64,000 nt of DNA, taken from assembly GCA_028821265.1 (NCBI GenBank), contig JAPPGU010000082.1:62001-126000 (forward strand), written 5' to 3'. Positions 21,254 through 31,338 of this stretch are shown here, piece after piece; position 1 is the stretch's first letter, and each line of letters starts with the position of its first letter. Below the pieces are notes generated by a model, which saw only the letters and a program-made list of their open reading frames with translations, did no database searches and was not told the DNA's origin. This DNA is from a bacterium. GTDB taxonomy: Bacteria > Actinomycetota > Acidimicrobiia > Spongiisociales > Spongiisociaceae. Both the position numbers and the translations under genes were made by a program.

Positions 21254-21418
21254 AGTGGTCTGTCTGCGAAACAACCGGGTGCTCTGGCGGCCATCGGATT
21301 CCCGTCGCTGCGTTCCGCTTCCTCAACGTACCGCTGCGGGTACGCCTTCGTCAGCGGGCCTTGCGAGGAACACCGCTGCCGACGCCATACCACACCGCCG
21401 TTCCACAGACAGACCACT
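21254..21418 (-). repeat. MITE/ERIC-like imperfect palindromic element, copy A
   Basis: Termini AGTGGTCTGTCTGCGAAAC ... GTTCCACAGACAGACCACT; its reverse complement is nearly identical over roughly 115 bp to 49740..49906. Confidence 0.85.
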
Positions 21419-21463
21419 GGTGAGGTCGCCAAACGGTGATCCGCGATCGAGAGGTCCGATCCG

Positions 21464-22507
21464 ATGGCTCCCGTAGTCCCATGGCCGGTTGCCTTCCTGG
21501 GGATCGAGCTGCCGGAGTCGATGGCCTCCTTAGCCGTCTGGCTTGTTCTCCTCGTGGTGCTGGGTGTCGTTGTCGCCCGGGCGCGGAAACGCCGCCGGAG
21601 AGCACGGCCGCCGGCGCCGCACCCGCAGGAAACCGCCATGGGTGCTGCCCTTTCCAGGGTCCGGGGTCACCTCGAGTCCGTCTGGACCCGCCCTCCGGGA
21701 TCGGCCGCACCGTGGGAGCAGATGGAGGAGGATCTGATTGCCGCCGACATGGGAGTCAAGGCGGCTCGGCGGATCGTCGAAGCAGCTCGCCAAGCCGGTC
21801 TGTCCGGGGCCGATGAGATAAGAGCCGTGGTCCGCGCCGAGTTGAACCGCAGCCTCGCCGGGTACGACCGCGATCTCCACCTGGAAGGAGATCCTTCGAT
21901 CATCGTCCTGGTGGGCGTCAACGGGGCGGGTAAGACCACAACCGTGGCCAAGTTGGCGCACCGCCTCGCCGCGGCCGGCAAGAGCCCTCTCGTCGGGGGC
22001 GCCGACACATTCCGTCCTGCGGCCGATTCGCAGCTCAAGGTCTGGGCCGAGCGCCTGGGCGTCCCGATGGTCTCGGGCGCCCGGGGCGCCGACCCGGCGT
22101 CGGTGGCCTACGACGCTCTCGGGGCGGCCCGTGCCCGGGGCGCCGACGTGCTGATCGTCGATACGGCCGGTCGCCTCCACACCAGCCACAACCTGATGGA
22201 GGAACTGGCCAAGATCGTCCGCGTGCTCGGCCGGGACGGTGATCGGGTGTCGGAGGTGCTGCTGGTCATGGACGCCACCACCGGCCAGAGCGGGCTCGCT
22301 CAGGCGCGCCGGTTCGCCCGGGTCGGTGTCACCGGCGTTGTCCTGACCAAGCTGGACGGTACGGCCAAGGGGGGAGTGGTGCTGGCGATCGAGGATGAAC
22401 TCTCGCTGCCGGTGAAGTTCGTGGGTGTGGGTGAGGGGAGTGGTGACCTCCTCCCGTTCGACGGCCCGTCCTTTGTGGACGCCCTGGTGGGAGGCGGCGC
22501 GGCGTGA
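21464..22507 (+). CDS. ftsY: Signal recognition particle receptor FtsY
   Basis: N-terminal TM, GVNGAGKTTTVAKLAHRL, DTFRPAA, DTAGRLHTSHNLMEEL, TKLDGTAKGG. Confidence 0.94.
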   Translation: MAPVVPWPVAFLGIELPESMASLAVWLVLLVVLGVVVARARKRRRRARPPAPHPQETAMGAALSRVRGHLESVWTRPPGSAAPWEQMEEDLIAADMGVKAARRIVEAARQAGLSGADEIRAVVRAELNRSLAGYDRDLHLEGDPSIIVLVGVNGAGKTTTVAKLAHRLAAAGKSPLVGGADTFRPAADSQLKVWAERLGVPMVSGARGADPASVAYDALGAARARGADVLIVDTAGRLHTSHNLMEELAKIVRVLGRDGDRVSEVLLVMDATTGQSGLAQARRFARVGVTGVVLTKLDGTAKGGVVLAIEDELSLPVKFVGVGEGSGDLLPFDGPSFVDALVGGGAA

Positions 22508-22899
22508 ACACCGACGATCTGGCTGCGGAGGCCCGCCGGGCGGCTCTACGGTCCTATTCGCCCTACTCGCGGTTCCGGGTGGGCGCGGTGGTGGTGGATT
22601 CCGAAGGCCGGCGCCATACCGGTTCCAACGTGGAGAATGCCGCCTACGGTTCGTCCATCTGCGCGGAAGCGACCGCCATCAGCGGCGCGGTGGCCCGGGG
22701 CGTGCGGAGGATCGAAGGTGTGGCCGTGGCCTGTGTCGACGCCGACGGCGTCGACAACGCCTATCCGTGCGGGAACTGCCGGCAACTGATGAACGAGTTC
22801 GGTGTGGAGTGGGTTGTGGTGGCGGCCGGGGAGGGCAGCGAGGTCCGGCGCCACCACCTGTCCGATCTCCATCCCTATGGGTTCTCTCTCGAAGCCTGA
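22504..22899 (+). CDS. cdd: Cytidine deaminase
   Basis: SPYSRFRVGAVV, NVENAAYGSSICAEATAI, PCGNCRQLMNEF. Confidence 0.93.
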   Translation: MNTDDLAAEARRAALRSYSPYSRFRVGAVVVDSEGRRHTGSNVENAAYGSSICAEATAISGAVARGVRRIEGVAVACVDADGVDNAYPCGNCRQLMNEFGVEWVVVAAGEGSEVRRHHLSDLHPYGFSLEA

Positions 22900-22908
22900 A
22901 TCATTTCC

Positions 22909-23499
22909 TCAAGCCGGTTGGGGAGGCTCGTCCGTAACCGACCAACACTCGGCCAGCTTGCGCAGCAGCACTGTCAAGTCATTCCGCTCGTCCGACGTGA
23001 GCACTGCCAGGCGCCTCCTGCGGTCTTCGGTGCGCCTCCGCACCATGCGTTCGGCGCTGGCTATGCCGTCGGGGGTGATGACCAGGTTGACGGCTCGACG
23101 GTCGGCCGGGTGGCGGACGCGCCGCGCGTAACCGTTCTGTTCGAGGCGATCGACCCGGCTGACCATGGTGGCGGTGGTCATCCCCAGTTGCTGCGCCGCG
23201 TCGGTCGGGGTTACGGACTCTTCCCGGTGGTGGGCGTTCCGCAGGAGTGCCAGCACCTGGTAGTCACCCTGGTTGGCGAGCCCCTCGGTGATCGCTATCC
23301 GATCCATGTCCTCCGCCAGGTCGGCGGCGAGTTGCTCGATGCGGGCTGCCGGTTCTATTCCCCACAGGGAGTTGTCCCGCAGCGTGCGTTCCCATCTGCG
23401 GATCTTCCGGTCGATGATGTCCTCGTTCTGATCTCGATTCTCATGCTGCGACACCCGCGCGCCAGTACTCGCGCTCCGGTTCCGGTCGAATGGGATCAC
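22909..23499 (-). CDS. MarR-family transcriptional regulator
   Basis: 196 aa; TPTDAAQQLGMTTATMVSRVDRLEQNGYARRVRHPADRRAVNLVITPDG winged-helix signature. Confidence 0.9.
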   Translation of the reverse strand: MIPFDRNRSASTGARVSQHENRDQNEDIIDRKIRRWERTLRDNSLWGIEPAARIEQLAADLAEDMDRIAITEGLANQGDYQVLALLRNAHHREESVTPTDAAQQLGMTTATMVSRVDRLEQNGYARRVRHPADRRAVNLVITPDGIASAERMVRRRTEDRRRRLAVLTSDERNDLTVLLRKLAECWSVTDEPPQPA

Positions 23500-23524
23500 G
23501 GTCGGTCCTCTCTGTAGCCGTTGC

Positions 23525-24187
23525 TCAGGCCGGGGTGTTCCCGCCCGCTTGTAATCGCGTCCTCACGCCGTAGAGGTCGCTCGGCACGGTGCCTGCCGTG
23601 AACCTGGCGGGCATCCGCGGTGTTACCGATCCTGTGTTCGAAACATCGAAGACCCCGTTGTCCATACCCAGCAGCATGTAAGAGGGCTGGCCGACCGGGA
23701 GGCCGGCGCCCGTGAAGTGGAGACCGGGTGGCGTCTCGCGGCCGCGGAGGAAGAGCAGCACCTTCTGGCGTGGGCGGAGCGGCGTCACATCGAGCACGAT
23801 GGCCCGTTCCGGGTCGATGCGTCCTACGTATACCGATTCGCCGGCCTGCCCCTTGAGGGTCTCTCCGACGGCGATCTCGTAGAACACGATCGGGTAAGGG
23901 GGCACGCCGGCCCGCTCGTAGGCGGCGAGCAAGTCCGGGTCCGTCGTGCGGTAGTCATCGGCTCGTGCCGCCACTCCGGTCACGGTCCCGACGACTATGA
24001 GGTCGGCGATGGTGGCCAATTCCTCCAGTGATTGGTAAACGACGCCGCTGGCCGCCATGTGCACGACACCGGTATCGTGCTCCTCCTGCAGCAGTGTTGC
24101 CGCTACTGCTGCGGTTATCAGAGCGGCGGTTGCTGCCACGAGCATTCCCACCTTGTACGGCTGTCGGCTCCCCTTCATTCTCCCCAC
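23525..24187 (-). CDS. Secreted/membrane-anchored hypothetical protein
   Basis: 220 aa; N-terminal hydrophobic segment VGMLVAATAALITAAVAATLL, beta-rich remainder; no family recognised. Confidence 0.7.
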   Translation of the reverse strand: MGRMKGSRQPYKVGMLVAATAALITAAVAATLLQEEHDTGVVHMAASGVVYQSLEELATIADLIVVGTVTGVAARADDYRTTDPDLLAAYERAGVPPYPIVFYEIAVGETLKGQAGESVYVGRIDPERAIVLDVTPLRPRQKVLLFLRGRETPPGLHFTGAGLPVGQPSYMLLGMDNGVFDVSNTGSVTPRMPARFTAGTVPSDLYGVRTRLQAGGNTPA

Positions 24188-24480
24188 CGCCGGTTCTCTG
24201 GTGATGTGCCCTCAGATTACTCGATACCGAATTATCTTACAACCAGTATCACGGGACCGAGGTAAATCGGAGTAGAGGAGATCGGAGGCAGGGGGGCCGA
24301 TCTACCTGCCGTCCTTGGCATCCATTCCGGGTAGCCACCACCGCCCGACCAGGCGTTGTCGCGACAGGTTGAGCCGGCGCCGTTGGGCGCCACCCCTATC
24401 ATCGCGCGGTCGTCCCGAAGAAAGCCGGGACAACATCCACTTTGAGGGAACATCGGGATCGGAGGGGAAGGATCGTGGGG

Positions 24481-25536
24481 ATGACATCTCGCAGTGGTTC
24501 TGCCGGCTCGCCCTCTTACGGGATCCCACCTCCCATCAAGCCCATGATGGCCCGGGTGAAGGAGACGCCACCCGGTGGAGAGGGTTGGGTCTACGAACCG
24601 AAGTGGGACGGGTTCCGCATGATCGCCTATAGCGGCGACCCGCCGCGCCTGGACTCCCGTAACGGCAAGACCCTGCTGCGCTACTTCCCGGAACTCCGGC
24701 CTGCCCTGGACCGGCTGGCGCCGGGCACGGTGGTCGACGGCGAGATCCTCATGGTGTTGGACGACGTGACCCAGTTCGACATGCTCCAGATGCGCATCCA
24801 TCCTGCGGAGTCCCGTATCAACCGGCTGGCGCAGGAGTATCCGGCCCGGCTGGTGGCCTTCGACCTGCTGGCCGATGCCGGCGAGAGCCTTCTGGATGCC
24901 CCCTACCGCACCCGTCGGGAGCGTTTGGAGAGAGTGGTCGGCCCCCTGGGCGCGCCCTGGCACCTGACGCCGGCCACCGGAGATTTCGACGAGGCCTCCC
25001 GCTGGTTCCGTGAGTTCGAGCCGGCCGGATGCGACGGGATCATCGTCAAGCGAGCCGGCGGGACCTACCAGCCCGGCAAGCGGGCATGGATCAAGTGGAA
25101 GCATCGCCGCGACGCGGACTGCGTGATCGGCGGCTACCGCATCCACAAGGATGGCGACCGGATCGGATCCCTGCTCCTCGGGCTCTACAACGCCGAGGGC
25201 GACCTGCACTTCATCGGGCACACGTCGGGGTTGTCCGACCAGGAGAGGATCGACCTGCTCCCCGTGATGGAGGGGATCCGCACCGATTCGAGCTTCGGCG
25301 GCGAGGGTGCGCGCGCCCCGGGGTCCGAGAACCGCTGGACAGGGCAGCGTTCGATGCAGTGGATCCCGGTCCGGCCCGCTCTCGTGGTCCAGATCAGCTA
25401 TGACCAGTTGGAGGGGGGCAGGTTCCGCCATGCCACCCGGCTGGAGCGGTGGCGGCCCGACAAGAACCCCGGCGACTGCACCATGGACCAGCTGGTCCGG
25501 CCCGAGGGGATGGGTTTCTCGGAGATCGTCGGGTGA
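24481..25536 (+). CDS. ATP-dependent DNA ligase (LigC-like)
   Basis: VYEPKWDGFRMIAY ligase motif I (EPKWDG), VVDGEILMV, EGCDGIIVKRAGG-type motif IV, WIKWKHRRDADCVIGG motif V. Confidence 0.9.
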   Translation: MTSRSGSAGSPSYGIPPPIKPMMARVKETPPGGEGWVYEPKWDGFRMIAYSGDPPRLDSRNGKTLLRYFPELRPALDRLAPGTVVDGEILMVLDDVTQFDMLQMRIHPAESRINRLAQEYPARLVAFDLLADAGESLLDAPYRTRRERLERVVGPLGAPWHLTPATGDFDEASRWFREFEPAGCDGIIVKRAGGTYQPGKRAWIKWKHRRDADCVIGGYRIHKDGDRIGSLLLGLYNAEGDLHFIGHTSGLSDQERIDLLPVMEGIRTDSSFGGEGARAPGSENRWTGQRSMQWIPVRPALVVQISYDQLEGGRFRHATRLERWRPDKNPGDCTMDQLVRPEGMGFSEIVG

Positions 25537-26564
25537 GTCCGGAGACCCGGACCGCCCATCCTCTATGCATCGCCCGGATCCGCCCGGTGACCGTCGACGC
25601 GGTCACGATCACCTTCGACGACCCGGACCGGGTGATCGGGGGATCGGCCGGCTGGTACGTGATTGTCCGCGTCATGGTGGAGGGGGAGGAGCACCGGCGC
25701 GCCTTCTCGCTCAGTTCGACACCGGAACTGGCCCAGCCGCTGGCCATAACCGTGAAGCGCCATCCCGGCGGCCTGGTGTCGAGGCACCTGGTCGAACGCG
25801 CCCGGGAAGGAGACGTGGTGGAGGTGGAGCCGGCAGTCGCCGGTGGATTCGACGTGGGGATCAGCACCGGGAGGCGCCGCACTCTTTACGCCTTTGCGGC
25901 CGGAAGCGGCATAGCGCCGGTTATGAGCATCATCCGGGGTGTCCTGGCGTTGGAGGAGGGTTCGGTAGTACACCTCCTTTACGGCAACCGGACGTCGGGG
26001 GATTCCATCTTCGCCGGCGAGTTGGCCACCCTGGCCTCAGATCACCCGGGCCGGCTCCGCGTCTCTCGCCTGTTCAGCGGCCGGGGCGAGCGCATCGACC
26101 ACCGGGCGGTTGATCGGTTCCTGACCTCCCGGCCGCCGACCACCGCCGACGTGTGGTACCTGGTGTGCGGCCCGCCCGGCATGAACCGCACCGTCGAGGC
26201 CCGCCTGCGGTCGCTCGGGACGCCCGAAGACCGGCTGCTGGTGGAGCGCTACCAACCGCCACACCGGGACGGGGCGCCCACCCCCTACGACGGCGCACTG
26301 GTGCGCTTGGAGGATCACGACCACGAAGGAACGGCCGCCGCCGGAGATGTGTTGCTGGATGCACTGGGCGGGCCGTCCTCGCCGCTCTATTACGCCTGCC
26401 GCTCCGGAGTGTGCGGCACCTGTCGCGCCCTCCTGGTGACGGGCGATGTGGATCCCGGGGTCCCGTTCGCCCTGTCCGAGGCGGAGCAGGGCGCCGGGGT
26501 GGTACTCACCTGCGTGGCCCGGCCCCTCAGTGCCGAGGTGGTGCTGCGCTCGCTGCCTGACTAG
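25533..26564 (+). CDS. Ferredoxin reductase with C-terminal 2Fe-2S ferredoxin domain (PaaE/Hmp-like)
   Basis: FAD domain RAFSLSSTPE, AGSGIAPVMSIIRGVL, C-terminal YYACRSGVCGTCRALLVTGDV ... LTCVARP; GTG start overlaps ligase stop. Confidence 0.88.
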   Translation: MSPETRTAHPLCIARIRPVTVDAVTITFDDPDRVIGGSAGWYVIVRVMVEGEEHRRAFSLSSTPELAQPLAITVKRHPGGLVSRHLVERAREGDVVEVEPAVAGGFDVGISTGRRRTLYAFAAGSGIAPVMSIIRGVLALEEGSVVHLLYGNRTSGDSIFAGELATLASDHPGRLRVSRLFSGRGERIDHRAVDRFLTSRPPTTADVWYLVCGPPGMNRTVEARLRSLGTPEDRLLVERYQPPHRDGAPTPYDGALVRLEDHDHEGTAAAGDVLLDALGGPSSPLYYACRSGVCGTCRALLVTGDVDPGVPFALSEAEQGAGVVLTCVARPLSAEVVLRSLPD

Positions 26565-29173
26565 TGGCCAGTGGCTCTCGCTGCGTCCCTCCGGCGGTGC
26601 CACCTCTCCCAGAGGGCCAGCAGGGACGGCAGCACCAGGATGGCTGCCACCAGGGATAGCCCGACGGCGTACACCGTGACCTGTCCCATCTGCTGGAAGG
26701 GAACGAGCCTCGACGTGATCAGGATCCCGAACCCGGCCATCGTGGTGAATGCCGACCCCGCCAACGCGCCGCCGGTATGGCGGGACGTCGAGCGGAGGGC
26801 CTCATCCAGACTCTCCATGCGGACCCGGTCCTCCCCGAAGCGGCGGGCGATGTGGATGGTGTATGGGACCCCGATTCCGATCGACAGGGCCGACAAGGTG
26901 GCGGTGACCGGCCCGAACGGAATGCCCGTCGCGTACATCAATCCGTAGGTCCAGAACACGACAAGGGCCACGGGGACCATGGTGAGCACACCCAGGAAGG
27001 GTCGGCGGTTCTCGAACCAGAAACTGACCATCAGCACCACGGTGGCGACCACCAGGGTGATGAGCAGCGAGGTCGTCTGCGATTCCGCCAGCTCCTTCAC
27101 GATCAGGTTGGTGATGATCCCGGTGGAGGTCGCTATCACGCTGACTCCTAGGTCGGAAACCTCCGAGAAGTTGTTGAGGAGGTCCTGTCGCAGTTGCAGC
27201 GCTCCGGTCTCTCCCGCCTGGGTGCCGATGTCGAAACGCAGGGCGTCGTAGCCCGACCCGCTGCGGTGAAGGACGTCCGCCGCCCGCTCCGGGGTCACGT
27301 CGAACATGGCGTCCCAGAGAGGGGTGACGTCGGCGCCGGCCGGAACCCGGAGATCCCGGCCCGCACCGGCGGCCCCGATCGCGGCGGTGACCGGCTCGGA
27401 GGGCGGGCCCTGGGGACCGCCCCGGCTCAGGGAGTTGAGCATCGAGATCGGGGAGTTGGCGGAGGCGATCGTCCCCCTCGGAGTCTCGAACACCAGCACG
27501 TTCTCGACCTCGTTCAGTCGCGAACTGGCCGAGACCAGGGCGTTGTGGACCTCCGGTCTGGAGAGGTCCTCACCCTCGATCAGCACCTGGGTGGACTCCC
27601 CCAGGCCTCCCCCGAACTCCTCTTGCAGGATCTCCAGCGCCCGGATCCCGGGAGCGTCGCTGGGGAGGAAATCGGTGACCGAGAAGCGGGTCTCCAGCTG
27701 GGCGAGTCCCCACACCCCGAGGCCTCCCAGCACCATGGCCGCCAGGACCATCACGACGGGGATCTTCTCCGCCAGCCACGAAGTACGGGCTATCAGGGAG
27801 GGCAGCAGGCGTTCGGAGGAGGCTCTCATGCCCGCCACGGGTAGGGATCCCTTGGATTCGATCGTGCGGTCCACCTTCCTGGCCACGATCAGCAACCGGA
27901 CGAAAGCCCAGGAGAGCCTGCCCCGCCGCTCGGTCCTCCGATCGAGGATCTTGCGGGCCGCCGGGAAGAAGGTGAGGGTCAGGACGAACGAGGCGACTAT
28001 CCCTACCGCTGCCAGGATCCCGAAGTCCTTCAGCGCCGGCACGGGGTTGAAGATGTTGGTGAGGAAGCCGATGGCGGTGGTGACGGTGGCCAGGACCAGG
28101 GCTATTCCCACCGTGCCGATGGCGGTGCGGGCGGCGCCGTCCACGTCCTGTCCCCGGCCGATCTCCTCGCGATAGCGGGAGGTGATGTGGATTCCGTAGT
28201 CGACGCCCAGTCCGATGAGCAGGATGGGAATGATCTGGGTGATGGTGTTGAACGAGGCGATGATCCCGGCCTGCTCCAGCAGCACCCCGATCCCCTGCAT
28301 GAAGGTGATGGCGGCAAAGATGGTAAAGAGCGTGAGCAGGGTGTCGGCGAGGGTACGGCGGCCCGACTGGACGAGGGCGCCTCGCCCCGGCGGCTTGAGC
28401 CAGTACACGAACGAGAGAATGACGAGGATGATCAGTGCGGCCATTCCGAACAGCCGCCCGATCTCGCTCCCGGCGTCACCGCTGTCTTCGAACAGCAGCG
28501 TGAAGCTGAAGGGGATGACCTCCAACCCTTCCGGGGTGGGTACCGTCCGCAGGGCGTCCGCCACCACCGAGTCGTTCTCGACCGCCTCGTCGAACGCCTC
28601 CTCCTCGAGCCCCACCGGCACCTCGGTGAATATCAGTATCAGACCCGCCTGGGCCGTGGCCGAGGAAGCGTCCCCGTTGCGGCTGATCAGCGAGGCGAAC
28701 TGCGGGTTGGCCTCCGGTCCCGTGGTGGCCTGGATGTACAGGTCCTTCACGTCATCATCGGTGGCCACGAGGGTGCCGTTCTCTTCGGCCTTATCGATTG
28801 CCGGGTCGAGGTAGCTGAAGGAGGCGCCCCTTCCGGGGATGGAGGAGAGGTTATCGGACAGAGCCTCGCTCGCCAGGACGGAGTTGATGGCGGTCACCAC
28901 GTCGTAGGCTTCCTTGGTGAAGACGTCGCCTCCCTCGTTGCGAACGATCACCTGGATGACGCTCTCCTGGGTGTCGTCGCTGCCGAACAGGTCACTGATC
29001 CGGTCCTGGGCCAGCAGTTCCGGGTTGTCGGGCGAGAGGCCCTCGTTGCCCTGGCCTATCTCGACCTGCGTGGACAGGCCGCCGAAGACCCCGAACAGGA
29101 CCAGCGTGGTTATGACCACCGCCCAGGGCGCTCTTGCCACCAAGAACGCGAAGGCTCTGACGAACGACTTCAC
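26561..29173 (-). CDS. MMPL/RND-family transporter (SSD-like permease)
   Basis: 870 aa with two TM bundles; ILLIGLGVDYGIHITSRYREE and LSIGIGVPYTIHIARRF repeats. Confidence 0.9.
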   Translation of the reverse strand: MKSFVRAFAFLVARAPWAVVITTLVLFGVFGGLSTQVEIGQGNEGLSPDNPELLAQDRISDLFGSDDTQESVIQVIVRNEGGDVFTKEAYDVVTAINSVLASEALSDNLSSIPGRGASFSYLDPAIDKAEENGTLVATDDDVKDLYIQATTGPEANPQFASLISRNGDASSATAQAGLILIFTEVPVGLEEEAFDEAVENDSVVADALRTVPTPEGLEVIPFSFTLLFEDSGDAGSEIGRLFGMAALIILVILSFVYWLKPPGRGALVQSGRRTLADTLLTLFTIFAAITFMQGIGVLLEQAGIIASFNTITQIIPILLIGLGVDYGIHITSRYREEIGRGQDVDGAARTAIGTVGIALVLATVTTAIGFLTNIFNPVPALKDFGILAAVGIVASFVLTLTFFPAARKILDRRTERRGRLSWAFVRLLIVARKVDRTIESKGSLPVAGMRASSERLLPSLIARTSWLAEKIPVVMVLAAMVLGGLGVWGLAQLETRFSVTDFLPSDAPGIRALEILQEEFGGGLGESTQVLIEGEDLSRPEVHNALVSASSRLNEVENVLVFETPRGTIASANSPISMLNSLSRGGPQGPPSEPVTAAIGAAGAGRDLRVPAGADVTPLWDAMFDVTPERAADVLHRSGSGYDALRFDIGTQAGETGALQLRQDLLNNFSEVSDLGVSVIATSTGIITNLIVKELAESQTTSLLITLVVATVVLMVSFWFENRRPFLGVLTMVPVALVVFWTYGLMYATGIPFGPVTATLSALSIGIGVPYTIHIARRFGEDRVRMESLDEALRSTSRHTGGALAGSAFTTMAGFGILITSRLVPFQQMGQVTVYAVGLSLVAAILVLPSLLALWERWHRRRDAARATGH

Positions 29174-29354
29174 ACAGATTCCTCTCTGGCAGGTCGGGTG
29201 ATGGAGGAGGGGGAATCCGCTGCTTCCGCCGGGCAGGCTATTCGCCCCCCGGCACTATCGAGAATCGGTCCGGTCCGTCGGCGGTTAGCGGTCAGTCGTC
29301 AGTGAATGTTGAAACTCGGGCGGACACACACAACCCGACAGACCTACGGAGTGT

Positions 29355-30353
29355 CTACTCCCAGTTGGCCTTCACCATCTTGGAGGGTTGGACCCGTGGT
29401 GGTTCTCCCGGCATCTTGGGGTAGTTCGGCGGCCACGGCGCGTCGCCCACGCCGTCGGCCTCGTCCCTCTCCACCCACTCGAGCAGGCGTTCGATCCGTC
29501 CCGGGTTCTCGTCGATCCCGTCGGTCAGATCCCCCACGGCCGCGTACCGGTGGTGGAAGCGATCCATCGGGAAGTCCTCGATCTCCACGTCGGGTAGCTC
29601 GTCCCACGTGACCGGGGCCGACACGTATCCCGTGGGACGGACTCCGTAGGCGGAGGACACGGTCTTGTCCGGGGCGTTCTGGTTGTAGTCGATGAACACT
29701 CCCCGCCGCTCCTCCTTCCACCAGCTGGTGGTGATCAGGTCAGGATGGCGGCGTTCCAGCTCGCGGCCGAACGCCAGCACTGCCCGGCGGGACTGGTAGA
29801 AGTCCCATTCCGGCTCGATGCGTACGTAGACGTGGATACCCCGGCTTCCGGTGGTCTTGGGCCAACCCACTAGGCCCACCTCGTCGAGGAGTTCCCGGGT
29901 GGCCAGCGCAGCCCGCTTGACATCGGCGAACGTGAACCCTTCGGTGGGGTCGAGGTCGAGCCGGAGCTCGTCCGGGTGATCCAGGTCCTCGGCCCTTACC
30001 GGCCAGGGATGCAGGTCGAGGCAACCCAGCTGGACGAACCTGAGGATGTCGGCCTGGGAGCGAGGCACGTTCATCCGGCCGGGGCGCTGGGAGGGGAAGC
30101 GGAGCGGAGCGGTCTCGAAGGGCGTGTTCTTGGGCGCCCGCTTGTGGTAGATAGGGGCCGTGTCTACATCCTTCATGTACCGCTTCATCATGGTGGGACG
30201 GCCGAACACGCCACGCAGGCATCCCTCGGCCACGGTGCGGAAGTAGAGGGCCACGTCGAGCTTGGTCCATCCCTGCCGGGGGAAGACCAGCCGATCGGGT
30301 GAGGTTATCCGGACTTCCTCGCCCGCTATTCCAACCGTGGTGGCGCCTGCCAT
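29355..30353 (-). CDS. LigD-type polymerase/primase domain protein (stand-alone PolDom)
   Basis: [34 protein letters not shown] catalytic [37 protein letters not shown]. Confidence 0.9.
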   Translation of the reverse strand: MAGATTVGIAGEEVRITSPDRLVFPRQGWTKLDVALYFRTVAEGCLRGVFGRPTMMKRYMKDVDTAPIYHKRAPKNTPFETAPLRFPSQRPGRMNVPRSQADILRFVQLGCLDLHPWPVRAEDLDHPDELRLDLDPTEGFTFADVKRAALATRELLDEVGLVGWPKTTGSRGIHVYVRIEPEWDFYQSRRAVLAFGRELERRHPDLITTSWWKEERRGVFIDYNQNAPDKTVSSAYGVRPTGYVSAPVTWDELPDVEIEDFPMDRFHHRYAAVGDLTDGIDENPGRIERLLEWVERDEADGVGDAPWPPNYPKMPGEPPRVQPSKMVKANWE

Positions 30354-30387
30354 GCGGTCACGCTACCGGATGCGACGTGAGCGCCGG

Positions 30388-31338
30388 TCAGTCGCGGCCG
30401 CGGAGTTCCTCGGCGAGCCTGGGCAGGACGTTGTGGACGTCCCCGATGACTCCCAGGTCGGCAACCGAGAAGATCGGCGCCTCCGGATCCTTGTTGATCG
30501 CCACGATCCGTTTCGAGTCCTTCATCCCGACGAGATGCTGCATGGCGCCCGATACCCCGCAGGCGATGTAGACCTCGGGCTTGACCGTCTTACCGGTCTG
30601 CCCGACCTGCTTGGCGTAGGGAACCCACCCGGCGTCCACGATGGCCCGGGTTGCCCCGGTGGCGGCGCCCAACGGCTCGGCGACGTCCTCGATCAGGGAG
30701 TAGGCCTCGGCGCTGCCCAGCCCTCGGCCCCCGCTGATGATGACCTTGGCGCTGCCCAGCTGCGGACCCTCCGCCTGCTCGACGGTGGTGTCCACCACCT
30801 GCGGCGATCCCGCGTGCCCGGCGTCGGGGAGCGGGTATTCCTCGACCCGGTTCACGGTGCCGCCCCGCTCCTCGGCGGAGAAGGACTTGGGTCGGACCAG
30901 TACCAGGTGCGGGCCCGGCCCGGAGAAGGCCGTACGCACCAACTGCGTGCCCCCGAAGATCTCGCTGGTGACGGCGTAGCCGTCATCGATCGCCACGTCC
31001 ACCGCGTTCGATATCACCGGCCGGTCGATCCGGGCTGCCAGCCGGCCCGCCACATCCCGCGACGTGTAGGTCTGGGCGAACAGCACCGCCGCGGGCGCCT
31101 CCCGCTCGACCAACTCGGCCAGGGCCGCCGCGGCGGCTGCCGCGGGCAGGTCACCGCCGCCCGTCAATTTGAACACCGTTGACGCCCCGTAAGCACCGAG
31201 AACGGCGAGCGCCTGGTCGGAGGCCTCACCCAGGTAGACGGCTATCGCTTCACCATGCGAGGCGGCCTCAGACAGCACCTCCAGGGCCGGTTCGCCCGGC
31301 CCGCGCTCGGTAGCTTCCGCGAAAACCCATGTCACCAT
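30388..31338 (-). CDS. etfA: Electron transfer flavoprotein subunit alpha
   Basis: [75 protein letters not shown]. Confidence 0.94.
   Translation of the reverse strand: MVTWVFAEATERGPGEPALEVLSEAASHGEAIAVYLGEASDQALAVLGAYGASTVFKLTGGGDLPAAAAAAALAELVEREAPAAVLFAQTYTSRDVAGRLAARIDRPVISNAVDVAIDDGYAVTSEIFGGTQLVRTAFSGPGPHLVLVRPKSFSAEERGGTVNRVEEYPLPDAGHAGSPQVVDTTVEQAEGPQLGSAKVIISGGRGLGSAEAYSLIEDVAEPLGAATGATRAIVDAGWVPYAKQVGQTGKTVKPEVYIACGVSGAMQHLVGMKDSKRIVAINKDPEAPIFSVADLGVIGDVHNVLPRLAEELRGRD

Noticed and set aside
21178-21639. Apparent shared protein VCLWNGGVVWRRQRCSSQGPLTKAYPQRYVEEAERSDG (also in ORF 49693-50520)
   Set aside because: Similarity is due to the repeat element at DNA level; ORFs run into unrelated flanks (ftsY antisense, tRNA genes), so not a real gene family
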